Below, piece after piece: positions 22,969 to 31,782 of a stretch of 64,000 nucleotides of DNA; the first letter of the stretch is position 1, and each line of letters begins with the position of its first letter. Source of the DNA: an uncultured Oscillospiraceae bacterium (GTDB taxonomy: Bacteria > Bacillota > Clostridia > Oscillospirales > Acutalibacteraceae); the NCBI GenBank assembly GCA_900541975.1, contig UQLR01000005.1:62001-126000 (forward strand), read 5' to 3'. Below the pieces are notes generated by a model. That model was not told the DNA's origin. It was given only the letters and a program-made list of their open reading frames with translations, and made no database searches. Made by a program: the position numbers and the translations under genes.

Positions 22969-24693
22969 GTGAGAAAAATCAGATACCACAAGGAAATGGG
23001 AATGTATCTGCCCGACGACGTGCGGCCACAGAATAAAGGGTACGGGGAAGCTGGGGCCAGCTGGAGAAAGCGGGCCGTGAAGGGCTTCAATGCTCCCAGT
23101 GGATCCTCGCATGAGGACATAGACTTTAACAACTACACCCTACGGCAACGCTCCCGTATGCTTTACATGGCCGCCCCCGTCGCCACCTCAGCGATCAAAA
23201 CCAACCGCACAAATGTGGTGGGTGTCGGCCTGCGGCTGAAAAGCCGGATCGACAGGGAGGTGCTGGGACTCACGCCGGAGCAGGCCGAAGAATGGCAGAA
23301 AACCACCGAGCGGGAGTTTAACCTTTGGGCGAAAGACAAACGGGCCTGCGACGCTACCGGCATGAACAACTTCTACGGGCTCCAGCAGCTCGCCCTTGTG
23401 TCGTGGCTCCTATCCGGCGACTGTATCGGACTGATTAAACAGTACCCTGTCACCCGGCTGCTCCCCTACTCACTGCGCGTCCACCTGATTGAGTCAGACA
23501 GGATCGCAACACCGGGAGGCTACGGATCCGGGGGATCTGTCACTTATACGACCGGAAGAAACCCGGACAACGGGAACACGATCTACGACGGCGTAGAGGT
23601 TGACAGCAACGGCATGGTAGTAGCCTATCATATCCGCAGCAACTACCCGTTTGAACTCGGAGCGCCGACGACAACATGGGCGCGGGTGCTGGCTTATCAG
23701 GAGCACACCGGACTCCCCAACGTGCTGCACATCATTGACACCGAGCGCCCGGATCAGTACCGTGGCGTCAGCTATCTGGCACAGGTGATCGAGCCGCTGC
23801 TCCAGATCCGCAGATACACGGAGTCCGAGCTTATGGCTGCGGTGGTGGAGTCCTTTTATACCGCGTTCATCAAGACAGAGGCTCCGACCGACGAGAACCC
23901 GTTCAACCAGACGGATCCGGACGTGCCGGGAGAACCGAAAGGCCCCAACGACTACAGCATGGGGCCGGGCCAAGTCAATGTCATGGCTCCGGGGGAAAGC
24001 GTGGAGTTTGCAAACCCAACGCACCCGAACGGCAGTTTTGACAAATTCGTGGCAGCAATCAGCGCACAGGTAGGCGCAGCTCTGGAAGTTCCCGCGGATC
24101 TTCTACTGAAACAGTTTAATAGCTCCTATTCTGCCAGCCGCGCCGCCCTTCTGGAAGCGTGGAAGGCGTTCAAAATGCGCCGGGAATGGCTGGCAGACGA
24201 CTTTTGCCGACCGTGCTATGAAGTGTGGATGAGCGAAGCCGTGGCCCGTGGGCGTATCTATGCACCGGGATTTTTCGACAACCCAACGATCCGCGCTGCA
24301 TATCTCGGCAGCGAGTGGCTGGGCCCGTCTCAGGGACAGCTCGATCCGGTGAAGGAAATCACCGCAGAGATCCTCGCGTGCAGCGAGGGCTTTTCCACCC
24401 ATGAGCAGAGCACGATCCGACTCAATGGCGGTCAGTGGGACGCCAATGTCGAACAGCTCCAGAGGGAAAACGAAAAGCTCGGAGGCAACGCGCCAGATCC
24501 ACACCAAAACGGAAGCGGCTCAGGAGGCCCACAGCAGCCGCAAGAAGGCGAGGAACCGGCAGAGGGGGACAATAACCCACACAGCCCCGAAAATGCTCGC
24601 AGACGGGGCGCTGAGGCCCTGCGTGGCCTTATTATAAGCGAGCAGATCAAACAATCCATACAAGGAGGGACAGCCAATGAAAGCACCACATAG
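22969..24693 (+). CDS. Portal protein (lambda gpB family)
   Basis: A protein of about 574 residues with gpB-family features: DFNNYTLRQRSRMLYMAAP (about 47-65), AIKTNRTNVVGVGLRLKSR, and a long C-terminal region with RREWLADDFCRPCYEVW. It forms the dodecameric ring through which DNA enters and to which the tail attaches. The start is uncertain: the GTG at 22969 overlaps its own AAGGAGG, so the ATG at 22996 (behind AAGGAAATGGGA) is a real alternative. The end overlaps the protease gene by 17 bp. Confidence 0.92.
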   Translation: MRKIRYHKEMGMYLPDDVRPQNKGYGEAGASWRKRAVKGFNAPSGSSHEDIDFNNYTLRQRSRMLYMAAPVATSAIKTNRTNVVGVGLRLKSRIDREVLGLTPEQAEEWQKTTEREFNLWAKDKRACDATGMNNFYGLQQLALVSWLLSGDCIGLIKQYPVTRLLPYSLRVHLIESDRIATPGGYGSGGSVTYTTGRNPDNGNTIYDGVEVDSNGMVVAYHIRSNYPFELGAPTTTWARVLAYQEHTGLPNVLHIIDTERPDQYRGVSYLAQVIEPLLQIRRYTESELMAAVVESFYTAFIKTEAPTDENPFNQTDPDVPGEPKGPNDYSMGPGQVNVMAPGESVEFANPTHPNGSFDKFVAAISAQVGAALEVPADLLLKQFNSSYSASRAALLEAWKAFKMRREWLADDFCRPCYEVWMSEAVARGRIYAPGFFDNPTIRAAYLGSEWLGPSQGQLDPVKEITAEILACSEGFSTHEQSTIRLNGGQWDANVEQLQRENEKLGGNAPDPHQNGSGSGGPQQPQEGEEPAEGDNNPHSPENARRRGAEALRGLIISEQIKQSIQGGTANESTT

Positions 24694-25927
24694 CTTGCAC
24701 ATGGGCCCGGCACCGGTAGCGGCTCCCGCAGCCACAGCGACAAAGTTCTGGAACGTAGCAAGCGTCAGCGAGGACGAGGGCGAGATCACCCTCTACGGCG
24801 ACGTTATGAGCCAGCAGCCGATCGACTGGTGGACAGGCGAGCCGGAGCCCGGCCTCTATATCACGCCGGAGGGCTTCATGGAAGATTTGGCGGCCGTGAA
24901 GGACAAAGCCCACATCACCGTAAAACTCAACAGCTGTGGGGGCGACCTTTACACCGGGATCGCAATCCATAACGCATTGAAAGCGCTCAGCGGCGACGTG
25001 AACGTCGTCGTAGAAGGGATCGCTGCCAGCGCTGCCAGCGTGATTATGTGCGCCGGTGATACCGTGACCGTGTACCCCGGATCTCTGATTATGATCCACG
25101 GCGTCAGCGTCATGCTCTGGGACAGCCTGAACATTCAGGACATGAAGCAGCTCATTAAGGGTATGGACGCCAGCGAGCGGGCCGTCGCCGAAATCTACGA
25201 CGGAAAGACCGGGCTCGGCGTTGATACCTTACGCAGCATGATGACAAAAGAAACGTGGATGACTGGGCGGGAGGCTCTCGACAAGGGCTTCGCGGACGCC
25301 TTAAAGGAGGACGAGGAAGAACCGGACATGAGCATGAGCTCAGATCGGAAAGTCCTCTATGTCAATGGTGTAAGCCACAACATTGAGGGCTTGCATAATG
25401 TACCGGGAACTATCCCGATCCAGAGAAGTGCCAAACCGGCAAAACGTCCGGCGGCAAATAAGAGGCCGACCAACAAGGCGGCAACAAAAACAGAAGGAGG
25501 TAAAAACCACATGACACTCGAAGAATTAAGGGCACAGGAGCCGGAGCTGGTGAGCCAGATCGAGCAGGAAGCCCGGAACACGGCCCAGACTCAGACCACC
25601 GACGCCGTAGCCGCAGAGCGCCAGCGTCTTGCGGATATTGACTCGATCGCTGCCTCTATCCCGGATCAGCAGCTTGTCCATGACGCCAAGTACGGGGACA
25701 AGCCTTGCACCGCTCAGGAGCTTTGTTTCCGCGTAATGCAGCAGAGCGCGGCGTCCGGGCAGCATTTTCTCGCAAACTACACGGCAGACGGCGCAGCGTC
25801 CGGCACTGCCAAAGTAGGCGCTGCTCCCAATGGCGGCACTCCTGCCAGCAAGGAAGAACAGGACGCGGCAGACATTCAGGCGGTAGTAAACGCCTATAAC
25901 GCAAGTAAAGGAGGTACACAGAAATGA
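24677..25927 (+). CDS. ClpP-type prohead protease with C-terminal scaffold
   Basis: A 416-residue protein. Residues about 25-210 are a ClpP-like (S14) protease: NSCGGDLYTGIAIHNAL, then GIAASAAS with the likely nucleophile Ser118, and MIHGVS with His141. A charged linker follows. From about residue 279 a helical scaffold-like region begins (TLEELRAQEPELVSQIEQE). The arrangement equals lambda C with nested Nu3. It processes the scaffold and portal during head maturation. The start ATG follows CAAGGAGGG. Confidence 0.9.
   Translation: MKAPHSLHMGPAPVAAPAATATKFWNVASVSEDEGEITLYGDVMSQQPIDWWTGEPEPGLYITPEGFMEDLAAVKDKAHITVKLNSCGGDLYTGIAIHNALKALSGDVNVVVEGIAASAASVIMCAGDTVTVYPGSLIMIHGVSVMLWDSLNIQDMKQLIKGMDASERAVAEIYDGKTGLGVDTLRSMMTKETWMTGREALDKGFADALKEDEEEPDMSMSSDRKVLYVNGVSHNIEGLHNVPGTIPIQRSAKPAKRPAANKRPTNKAATKTEGGKNHMTLEELRAQEPELVSQIEQEARNTAQTQTTDAVAAERQRLADIDSIAASIPDQQLVHDAKYGDKPCTAQELCFRVMQQSAASGQHFLANYTADGAASGTAKVGAAPNGGTPASKEEQDAADIQAVVNAYNASKGGTQK
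25511..25927 (+). CDS. Nested scaffold protein from an internal start
   Basis: Inside the protease gene, in the same frame, the ATG at 25511 is preceded by AGAAGGAGGTAAAAACCAC, an excellent ribosome site. It would make a separate 138-residue scaffold identical to the protease C-terminus (helical and acidic, ending in a Gly/Ala-rich segment). This parallels Nu3 within C of phage lambda. The start is seen in the sequence; its use is inferred. Confidence 0.75.
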   Translation: MTLEELRAQEPELVSQIEQEARNTAQTQTTDAVAAERQRLADIDSIAASIPDQQLVHDAKYGDKPCTAQELCFRVMQQSAASGQHFLANYTADGAASGTAKVGAAPNGGTPASKEEQDAADIQAVVNAYNASKGGTQK

Positions 25928-26328
25928 GTAAGAGACTCGACGAAACTCTCGGCACCGTCGGCTATGATAACCTGATTAACGGTTTATATCCTCCGGCTGA
26001 GCCGTTTTCCGTTGTGATCCGCAAGGGATCCGCTGAGACGACCTACAAGCGCGGCACCGTGCTGGCCCTGTCCGAAGGAACTGCCGGAGACGGCAAATAT
26101 GTAATTCTCGGCACGGCGGCAGCCTCCAACGAGACACTGACGGCTAACTGCGTGCTGGCCGAGGACGTCACCGTGGGAACCGCTAACGACGAAACAGCGG
26201 TAGCGTACCGCACCGGCCACTTTAACAGCAACGCCCTGATTATGGACGCTGAGCACACTTTCAGCGCAGCAGACAAGGAAGCACTGCGCGGCGTGGGGAT
26301 CCTGATCTCTGACGCGGTAGAAATTTAA
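25924..26328 (+). CDS. Head decoration protein (lambda gpD family)
   Basis: A 134-residue, beta-rich protein with gpD-like features: KRGTVLALSEGTAGDGKYV, then CVLAEDVTVG and AVAYRTGHFNSNAL. gpD trimers stabilise the expanded capsid. It lies between protease and major capsid protein as in lambda. The ATG overlaps the protease stop (ATGA) and has AAAGGAGGTACAC before it. Confidence 0.9.
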   Translation: MSKRLDETLGTVGYDNLINGLYPPAEPFSVVIRKGSAETTYKRGTVLALSEGTAGDGKYVILGTAAASNETLTANCVLAEDVTVGTANDETAVAYRTGHFNSNALIMDAEHTFSAADKEALRGVGILISDAVEI

Positions 26329-26344
26329 GAAGGAGGACAGACAA

Positions 26345-27424
26345 ATGGCTTTTAATTTTTATGATACTCACACACTGCTGGCTTCCGTCCAGCAGCTCCC
26401 GCCTCTGCACACGTTCCTTCTGGATCGGTATTTCCCGACCAATGCGGCGACCGACATTTTCGCCACCAACGACGTGCTGGTGGAATACAAGAAAGGACAC
26501 AAGAAAGCGGCCCCGTTCGTGGCACCCAGAAAGGGCGGGATCACGATCCTGCGCGACGGCTACGAAATGAGGCGCTTCACTCCGTCCTATATCGCACCGA
26601 AGCGCCCTCTTACCATTGACGACCTGAGAAAGCGCGGTTTTGGGGAGGCGCTCTACCCTACCCTTACCCCTCAGCAGAGACAGGGCGTCATTATGCTGGC
26701 CGATCTGGACGAACTGCGCGGCATGAACGCACGACGCAAGGAAGCCATGGCGGCGCAGGTAATCTTTACAAACGCCTGCACTATGGACGAGTATGTGGAC
26801 GACTTCGAGCACTTCGAGGAACGGGAGGTGCGCTACTTCGACGGCGCAAGCAATCCGGCAATCTATACCCCTTCCGCTGACTGGACAACGACCGAGGCGT
26901 CCGGAAAGCAGATGATCAGCGACATGGCGTCCATGATCTCAATGCTGACCTCTCGCGGGCTCCCGGCCACGGACGTGCTGGTGGCTCCTGACGTGGCCGA
27001 CATTATCCTGAGCAACGAGTGGATCCTGAAGCTGCTCGATAACCGCAACTACCAGATCGGCGGCGTGGATCCTGAAACCCTTCCGGCTGGTGCGACAAAG
27101 ATCTGCCGCCTGAATATCAAGGGCCACATGGTAGACGTGCTCAGCTATGAGGACAACTACACCGAAGTAGACGGAACCGTGACGCCTTATATCCCGGCGG
27201 GCACTATCGCAGTAGGCGCTCCGGCTGCCGGCCGCACGGTGTACGGCGCGATCACTCAGGTAGAGCAGGCCGACGGCGAGTTCCACACTTACACCGGCAT
27301 GAATGTGCCGAAGTATCTCAGCGACGCCGCGCACGACGTCCGCGAGGTAACTCTGAAATCCGCACCGCTTTGTATGCCGAACAACGAGAACCCGTTCATT
27401 ACAGCCAAAGTCGTGACAGACTAA
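26345..27424 (+). CDS. Major capsid protein (lambda gpE family)
   Basis: A 359-residue protein of the gpE family: FLLDRYFPTNAATDIFATNDVLVEY near the start (residues 24-48), FVAPRKGG, RRFTPSYIAPKRPL, and C-terminal NENPFITAKVV. It builds the icosahedral shell. Starts at an ATG behind GAAGGAGGACAG. Its length and neighbours match lambda E. High codon bias fits a strongly expressed gene. Confidence 0.95.
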   Translation: MAFNFYDTHTLLASVQQLPPLHTFLLDRYFPTNAATDIFATNDVLVEYKKGHKKAAPFVAPRKGGITILRDGYEMRRFTPSYIAPKRPLTIDDLRKRGFGEALYPTLTPQQRQGVIMLADLDELRGMNARRKEAMAAQVIFTNACTMDEYVDDFEHFEEREVRYFDGASNPAIYTPSADWTTTEASGKQMISDMASMISMLTSRGLPATDVLVAPDVADIILSNEWILKLLDNRNYQIGGVDPETLPAGATKICRLNIKGHMVDVLSYEDNYTEVDGTVTPYIPAGTIAVGAPAAGRTVYGAITQVEQADGEFHTYTGMNVPKYLSDAAHDVREVTLKSAPLCMPNNENPFITAKVVTD

Positions 27425-27446
27425 GCACGGCAGAAAGGAGCGCAGC

Positions 27447-27872
27447 ATGAAGAAAATCAGAGTAACCCGCGGAGGCTGCGGGATCTGCTACACCGACGCT
27501 AACGGCGTAAAACGCCATGCACTTAAAACCCCGGAAAACGGGGCTTTTGAGTGCGGCGACGAACAGGCCGACCGCCTCGTCCGTCTGGGCGTGGCTGCTT
27601 ATGTCGGATCCGCTGAAAAACCCGCACAGCAGGCAGACGCCAATCTGGATCAGACCGAGGAACCGGAGCAGACAGTGAAGGGACACCTCAGTGCTGAGGA
27701 TCTGGAAGGCTGGAGCTATAACGAGCTGAAAAAGCTCGCGGCTGAAATGGGCGTGGAAGTCAAAGGCAATAAAAAGGCCGACTATATCGCCGCGATCGCA
27801 GCCGAGGAAGTAGAGGCAGGCGCTGAGGACGACGAGCTGCCGCCGGATCTGGACGTCGCAGATCCAGAGTAA
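27447..27872 (+). CDS. Small head-region protein with HeH/Rho-N-like domain
   Basis: A 141-residue protein. The N-terminal 60 residues are Gly/Cys-containing (RGGCGICYTD). A linker is followed by a helix-extension-helix segment near residues 88-116 (LEGWSYNELKKLAAEMGVEV, then KADYIAAIA), as in HeH/LEM or Rho N-terminal domains that bind nucleic acid. A very acidic tail ends the protein. Many phages carry such genes behind the capsid gene; the function is unknown. Confidence 0.65.
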   Translation: MKKIRVTRGGCGICYTDANGVKRHALKTPENGAFECGDEQADRLVRLGVAAYVGSAEKPAQQADANLDQTEEPEQTVKGHLSAEDLEGWSYNELKKLAAEMGVEVKGNKKADYIAAIAAEEVEAGAEDDELPPDLDVADPE

Positions 27873-27882
27873 GGAGGCGGCC

Positions 27883-28185
27883 ATGATAAAAATGATTAAA
27901 GGCGCTTACGGCCTGAAAATAAACGGAGTCGTTGAGGCTATGACAAGCCGATCGGCTCCGTTCTCTCTTGCCGACGCCCGCGAGGCTGAGCTTGTAGCTG
28001 CTGGCGTTGCGGTATATGTGCAGGAGCCGGACGAGGATCCGGCGTACAGCAAAATGAAAATGGCAGAACTCCGGGAAGCTGCTGCAGCGTATGGCGTAGA
28101 CGCCAGCAAGATCCGGAGCAAAAAGGAAGTAATCGCCATGATCGAGGCAGCAAAGGCGAAAGCTGCCAAAGAGCCGGAGGACTAA
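27883..28185 (+). CDS. HeH/LEM-domain phage protein
   Basis: A 100-residue protein behind AAGGAGGCGG. The C-terminal helix-extension-helix (YSKMKMAELREAAAAYGVD, then KEVIAMIEAAKAK, about 62-95) resembles the preceding gene, so the two probably arose by duplication. The N-terminal half also aligns loosely with the previous protein (REAELVAAGVAVYV against EQADRLVRLGVAAYV). A role in head completion or DNA binding is inferred. Confidence 0.65.
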   Translation: MIKMIKGAYGLKINGVVEAMTSRSAPFSLADAREAELVAAGVAVYVQEPDEDPAYSKMKMAELREAAAAYGVDASKIRSKKEVIAMIEAAKAKAAKEPED

Positions 28186-28188
28186 CCC

Positions 28189-28506
28189 GTGACCTTCAAA
28201 GAGCAGATCCGGCAGGATCTCGACACGGTATTCCTCAATCTGGATGAGTTTGCAGAGCTTCGCCGCGTCGAGGGCAAACAGATCCCCGTCGTGGTGGACA
28301 ACGATCAGCTCGTTAAGCTCAAACAGGGGCAGATCCTCGGACTCGTAGAGGCCGACATGCTGCTCATGGGAAAGCAGGCGGATTTTCCGGCAGACACGGA
28401 ACCCGGCAGGCTCCTGAACGTAGACGGCCGGGAAATGATCGTGACAAACTCAGGCACCGACATGGGACTCATTGAGGTAGCTCTACGCCAGAACAGAACA
28501 GGCTAA
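28189..28506 (+). CDS. Head-tail connector protein (lambda FII-like)
   Basis: A 105-residue protein starting at a GTG with GGAGGACTAACCC upstream. DLDTVFLNLDEFAELRRVEGKQ resembles the start of phage head-tail attachment proteins, and the rest is beta-rich (IPVVVDNDQLVKL, GREMIVTNSGTDMGLIEVAL). Its position between capsid and tail genes supports a connector role. Confidence 0.65.
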   Translation: MTFKEQIRQDLDTVFLNLDEFAELRRVEGKQIPVVVDNDQLVKLKQGQILGLVEADMLLMGKQADFPADTEPGRLLNVDGREMIVTNSGTDMGLIEVALRQNRTG

Positions 28507-28517
28507 GGAGGTGCGTC

Positions 28518-29147
28518 ATGTTACTTGTTGATAGTATCGACAATCTGGTGAAGTGGCTCGCGGAAAATGTATGCAGCCAGATCCAGCTCAAGCTCCCGGA
28601 CGACTACCGAAACGACACCGACTACGACGTGGAGTTTGTGAACCCGGCCGCCTTCCCTTTATACACTCCGGGGAAGGACAGGCTGCCGCCGAATGTACCG
28701 GCTCCGATCCCTTCGGTATGCGCTCAGCTTATGGAGGGGAGCGACGACCTCATAAAGCGGCAGCGTCGGCTCCAGTTTCGGCTCTGCCTTGCCTGCTGGA
28801 ACCCCGGAGAACATGGCGGGGAAATATACTACCCTCGCCAAAACAGTGCAGCACTCGGCGGGTATTCCTACTACCGCGCCACGGGGGAGGCTGCAAAGAC
28901 ATACACCCGTAACATGAACGGCTGGAGGGACTCGTTCAACTTTGCCGATCTGGTGCTGCGGGAAGTCGAAAATGCGGAGTATATCGCAGGCCACCGGCTC
29001 GTAAAAGAGCAAGGGATCAAGTACGGGCTTTTTACCGAGGAAGGGAACATCTGGGACTATTACCCGTACTGGCATAACTGGATCACCTTCACGCTGGAGG
29101 CGGGTGTAACTACTGCAACCCCGAAACAATACGAAGATTTTTTATGA
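28518..29147 (+). CDS. Putative tail completion/head-tail joining protein
   Basis: A 209-residue protein behind AAGGAGGTG. It is a globular alpha/beta protein rich in Trp and Tyr, with LVKWLAENV at the N-terminus, RQRRLQFRLCLACWNPGEH in the middle and WHNWITFTLEAG at the end. Lying directly before the sheath gene, it fits tail-terminator or completion proteins. No firm family assignment. Confidence 0.55.
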   Translation: MLLVDSIDNLVKWLAENVCSQIQLKLPDDYRNDTDYDVEFVNPAAFPLYTPGKDRLPPNVPAPIPSVCAQLMEGSDDLIKRQRRLQFRLCLACWNPGEHGGEIYYPRQNSAALGGYSYYRATGEAAKTYTRNMNGWRDSFNFADLVLREVENAEYIAGHRLVKEQGIKYGLFTEEGNIWDYYPYWHNWITFTLEAGVTTATPKQYEDFL

Positions 29148-29162
29148 TAAGGAGGCAAAACT

Positions 29163-30635
29163 ATGGCTTATAAACATGGAGCCTACGGCGAAATCGGCGA
29201 CAGCAAAGTGGCGAGTACCACACAGGCCGACGTCGTAGCCGCCTATATCGGCACCGCACCGGTAAACCTGATCCGGGGCTATGCCGACATGGATCTCGTC
29301 AATATGCCGATTAAGCTCACCGACATGGGCGACGCCCAGAGCAAGCTCGGATATGCACAGAATTGGGCCGACTTCACACTCTGCGAAGCCTTCGCCCAGC
29401 ATTTTGACAACACCGTCGGGAATGTGGGCCCGATCTACGTCGTGAACGTCCTCGATCCGGACGTGCACAAGGACGCGGAAAAGACCACAAAAACGCTGAC
29501 CTTCAAAAATAATCGGACGGAGTTTGAGAGCTCTGACATTATTCTGGACACCTTCGCGATCGCCGACAAGGCCGAAGATGTGGACTATTCCCTCAGCTAC
29601 AACTTTACAAAGGGCACCGTCGTGGTGCAGTTGCTCAAAGATCTGGAGACTGATAGTCTGGAGTGTACCTACAACACCGTGGACACCTCGGCGGTAGAGT
29701 CTGACGACATTATCGGGCAGGAAACGGCAGACGGCCAGTACACCGGGCTGCACGCCATGTCTCTGCTCTATCAGTACCACAATGCCGTCCTCAATATTCT
29801 GGCAGCACCCGGCTGGAGCCATATCCCGGAAGTTTACAAGGCTATGGTGAGCACCGTCCAGAAGCTCAACGGCCACTGGGACGGCTTCGTCAACGCCGAC
29901 ATTCCTCTGGTGGACAGCCAGAGCCAGAAGATCGACACGATCGCAAAGGCTCAGGAGTGGGCCGAAGAAAACGGATACAACAGCGAGTACAGTAAAGTGT
30001 ACTGGCCGCAGGTGAAAGACGGCAGCGGCCGTGTGTTCCACCTCTCCACCGTTGGAAGCGCCACTATGCTGCGCGTGGATTTGGAGAACGGCGGCGTGCC
30101 CTTCGAGTCTCCGTCCAATAAGGCAATCATGGCAACGGCTCAGTATTTTGGGGCAGACTCCAAGAGCCGCGGCTTCGATCAGCAGACTGCCAACAGCCTG
30201 AATGAGAAAGGCATTACAACGGCCTGCTTCTGGGCCGGTCAGTGGGTGCTCTGGGGCCCGCACACAGCGGCCTACACCTACAATGGCAGCATGGACGCCC
30301 GCGCAATCTTCGACAACAATATCCGTATGCTTATGCACATCACGAACAGTTTCCAGTTGGATCACGGAACGGAGATCGACTCCCCCATGACTCCGCAGGA
30401 CAAGGACACGATCCTGAACTTTGAGAAGCAGAAGCTCGACACCCTTCTGGGGATCGGCGCTCTGATCGGCACGCCTACGGTGGAGTTTTTGGAGAGCGCG
30501 AACCCGACCAGCGACATGATGAACGGCGACTTCGTGTGGGATATTTCCGCAACGCCTACGCCTCCGTTCAAATCCGGCACTGTTCGCGTGTGCTATACCG
30601 ATGAAGGCTTCCAGTCCTTCTTTGAGTCTGAATAA
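29163..30635 (+). CDS. Contractile tail sheath protein
   Basis: A 490-residue sheath protein: YKHGAYGEIGDSKVA at the start, VVAAYIGTAPVN, and TVGNVGPIYVVNVLDP in the first third, then FWAGQWVLWGPHTAAY and a C-terminal polymerisation domain. Its presence makes this phage a myovirus. Sheath subunits surround the tube and contract to drive it through the envelope. It starts at an ATG behind AAGGAGGC and is followed by the tube gene at 14 bp. Confidence 0.92.
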   Translation: MAYKHGAYGEIGDSKVASTTQADVVAAYIGTAPVNLIRGYADMDLVNMPIKLTDMGDAQSKLGYAQNWADFTLCEAFAQHFDNTVGNVGPIYVVNVLDPDVHKDAEKTTKTLTFKNNRTEFESSDIILDTFAIADKAEDVDYSLSYNFTKGTVVVQLLKDLETDSLECTYNTVDTSAVESDDIIGQETADGQYTGLHAMSLLYQYHNAVLNILAAPGWSHIPEVYKAMVSTVQKLNGHWDGFVNADIPLVDSQSQKIDTIAKAQEWAEENGYNSEYSKVYWPQVKDGSGRVFHLSTVGSATMLRVDLENGGVPFESPSNKAIMATAQYFGADSKSRGFDQQTANSLNEKGITTACFWAGQWVLWGPHTAAYTYNGSMDARAIFDNNIRMLMHITNSFQLDHGTEIDSPMTPQDKDTILNFEKQKLDTLLGIGALIGTPTVEFLESANPTSDMMNGDFVWDISATPTPPFKSGTVRVCYTDEGFQSFFESE

Positions 30636-30649
30636 GGAGGTGCAGAAAA

Positions 30650-31159
30650 ATGGGAAAATGGCTGGATATTAAGGGGCCGGTGGTGGCCGATACCGTCTAC
30701 GCTGACAACACGCTTGTGGCTAAGGACGTAGCCTTCACCCTTCCGGGCCTCGAATTTATGACCGCTGACGTCATGGCCATGGGTAACATGACCGTGCCAC
30801 TCGTGGGCCTTCTGGAAAACATGGAGCTCACAATCACCAAGATCGGCGTGGACATGGGCCTCAGCCGTCTGGGACGTCTGGAAAAGCAAAACCTTGAGTT
30901 TCGCTGGGTGCAGAACGTCGTCAAGTCTGACGGCACTCAGGGGACTGAGGGCTGCAAGGCTTTTGTCCGTGTTATGCCCGCGGCGCTCCCGGAGCTGGGC
31001 GTTGAAATCGGATCCGCGACCGAAGCGGAAGGCACTTACACTGTCACCCGTATGCAGATCTACGCAAACGGCGCGGAGTATATGTGCGTGGACAGACTGA
31101 GCCAGATCCTCCGCGTGAATGGCAAGGACTACATGAGCGCAATCAACAACCTGCTCTAA
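30650..31159 (+). CDS. Tail tube protein (P2 FII-type)
   Basis: A 169-residue protein behind AAGGAGGTGC. FTLPGLEFMTADVMAMGNM in the first third and MELTITKIGVD match P2/Mu-type tube proteins, which stack into the rigid inner tube under the sheath. It is followed by a terminator, as often seen where tube and sheath are made in excess of later tail proteins. Confidence 0.9.
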   Translation: MGKWLDIKGPVVADTVYADNTLVAKDVAFTLPGLEFMTADVMAMGNMTVPLVGLLENMELTITKIGVDMGLSRLGRLEKQNLEFRWVQNVVKSDGTQGTEGCKAFVRVMPAALPELGVEIGSATEAEGTYTVTRMQIYANGAEYMCVDRLSQILRVNGKDYMSAINNLL

Positions 31160-31180
31160 GTATGAATATCTGAATTAACG

Positions 31181-31214
31181 GCCCGCCGGACTTTCCTCTG
31201 GCGGGCTTATTTTG
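31181..31214 (+). terminator. Rho-independent terminator after the tail tube gene
   Basis: Stem GCCCGCC/GGCGGGC with a 12-nt loop and a TTATTTT tail. It probably lowers expression of the downstream tail genes relative to sheath and tube. Confidence 0.8.
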
Positions 31215-31230
31215 TGAAAGGAGCCAAAGC

Positions 31231-31665
31231 ATGAAAGAAGTAACCAAAAACCCGATCAAGGGCACGCTGCGCCTGAAAAATCCGATCCTGATTAACGGGA
31301 ACGAAATCACCGAAGTGACCTACGACTCGAACGAGATCGACGGGATCCTTTTTGCGACAGCTGAGTCACGAAGGAAGGCGGCAGCAGGCCGGAAAGATAT
31401 TTCTATCGCCCCGGCGGCTGAATTTGATTTTAGTCTCCACCTTTACCTCGGTTTCGCTGCCATTGTGGCCGTGAACCCCTCTTATGATTTTTCCGACCTC
31501 GAAAGGATTAAAGGGCACGACGTCGTGGAGGTTATGACGATCGGCCGAAATTTTATGCTCGCGTCGGGGGAGAAAACACAAACGGGCGACGACTCCGGCG
31601 AGCCTACAGAGACTACGCCAGAGTCTACCACACCAGCACGTCCGACCTCGAAAAAAAGCGAGTAA
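31231..31665 (+). CDS. Tail assembly chaperone, short form
   Basis: A 144-residue protein related to the Mu gp41/P2 E-type chaperones: RLKNPILINGNEITEVTYD at the start, then FDFSLHLYLGFAAIV. It coats the tape measure protein during tail assembly. The acidic, Thr/Pro-rich C-terminus ends in SKKSE at a 7-A run where a -1 frameshift would extend it. It lies directly in front of the tape measure gene. Confidence 0.85.
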   Translation: MKEVTKNPIKGTLRLKNPILINGNEITEVTYDSNEIDGILFATAESRRKAAAGRKDISIAPAAEFDFSLHLYLGFAAIVAVNPSYDFSDLERIKGHDVVEVMTIGRNFMLASGEKTQTGDDSGEPTETTPESTTPARPTSKKSE

Positions 31666-31778
31666 CAGATTTTATCGTTGAATATGCGGAGGCGGCCGAG
31701 GATCTCGCGGAGGAAAGAAAACGCATGGAGAAGAACCGGCCGCACTTTAAGCCCAAACATGTAAGGAAACGGAGGTGA
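31231..31778 (+). CDS. Tail assembly chaperone, -1 frameshifted long form
   Basis: Slippage by -1 on the A7 run at 31651-31657 joins the short chaperone to a second frame ending at TGA 31776-31778, adding about 40 residues (RVTDFIVEYAEAAEDLAEER, then a basic tail HVRKRR) for about 182 in total. This second frame has no start of its own and looks protein-coding (helical, charged). Long and short chaperone forms in a fixed ratio are the rule in lambda (G/GT), P2 (E/E') and relatives. The site is seen; its use is inferred from the family. Confidence 0.8.
31648..31658 (+). promoter_or_regulatory. Programmed -1 frameshift slippery site
   Basis: Zero frame reads TCG AAA AAA AGC; the run of seven A lets two Lys tRNAs re-pair one base back and continue AAG CGA GTA ACA. 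It lies 8 bases before the zero-frame stop at 31663. Confidence 0.8.
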
Positions 31779-31782
31779 GGAC

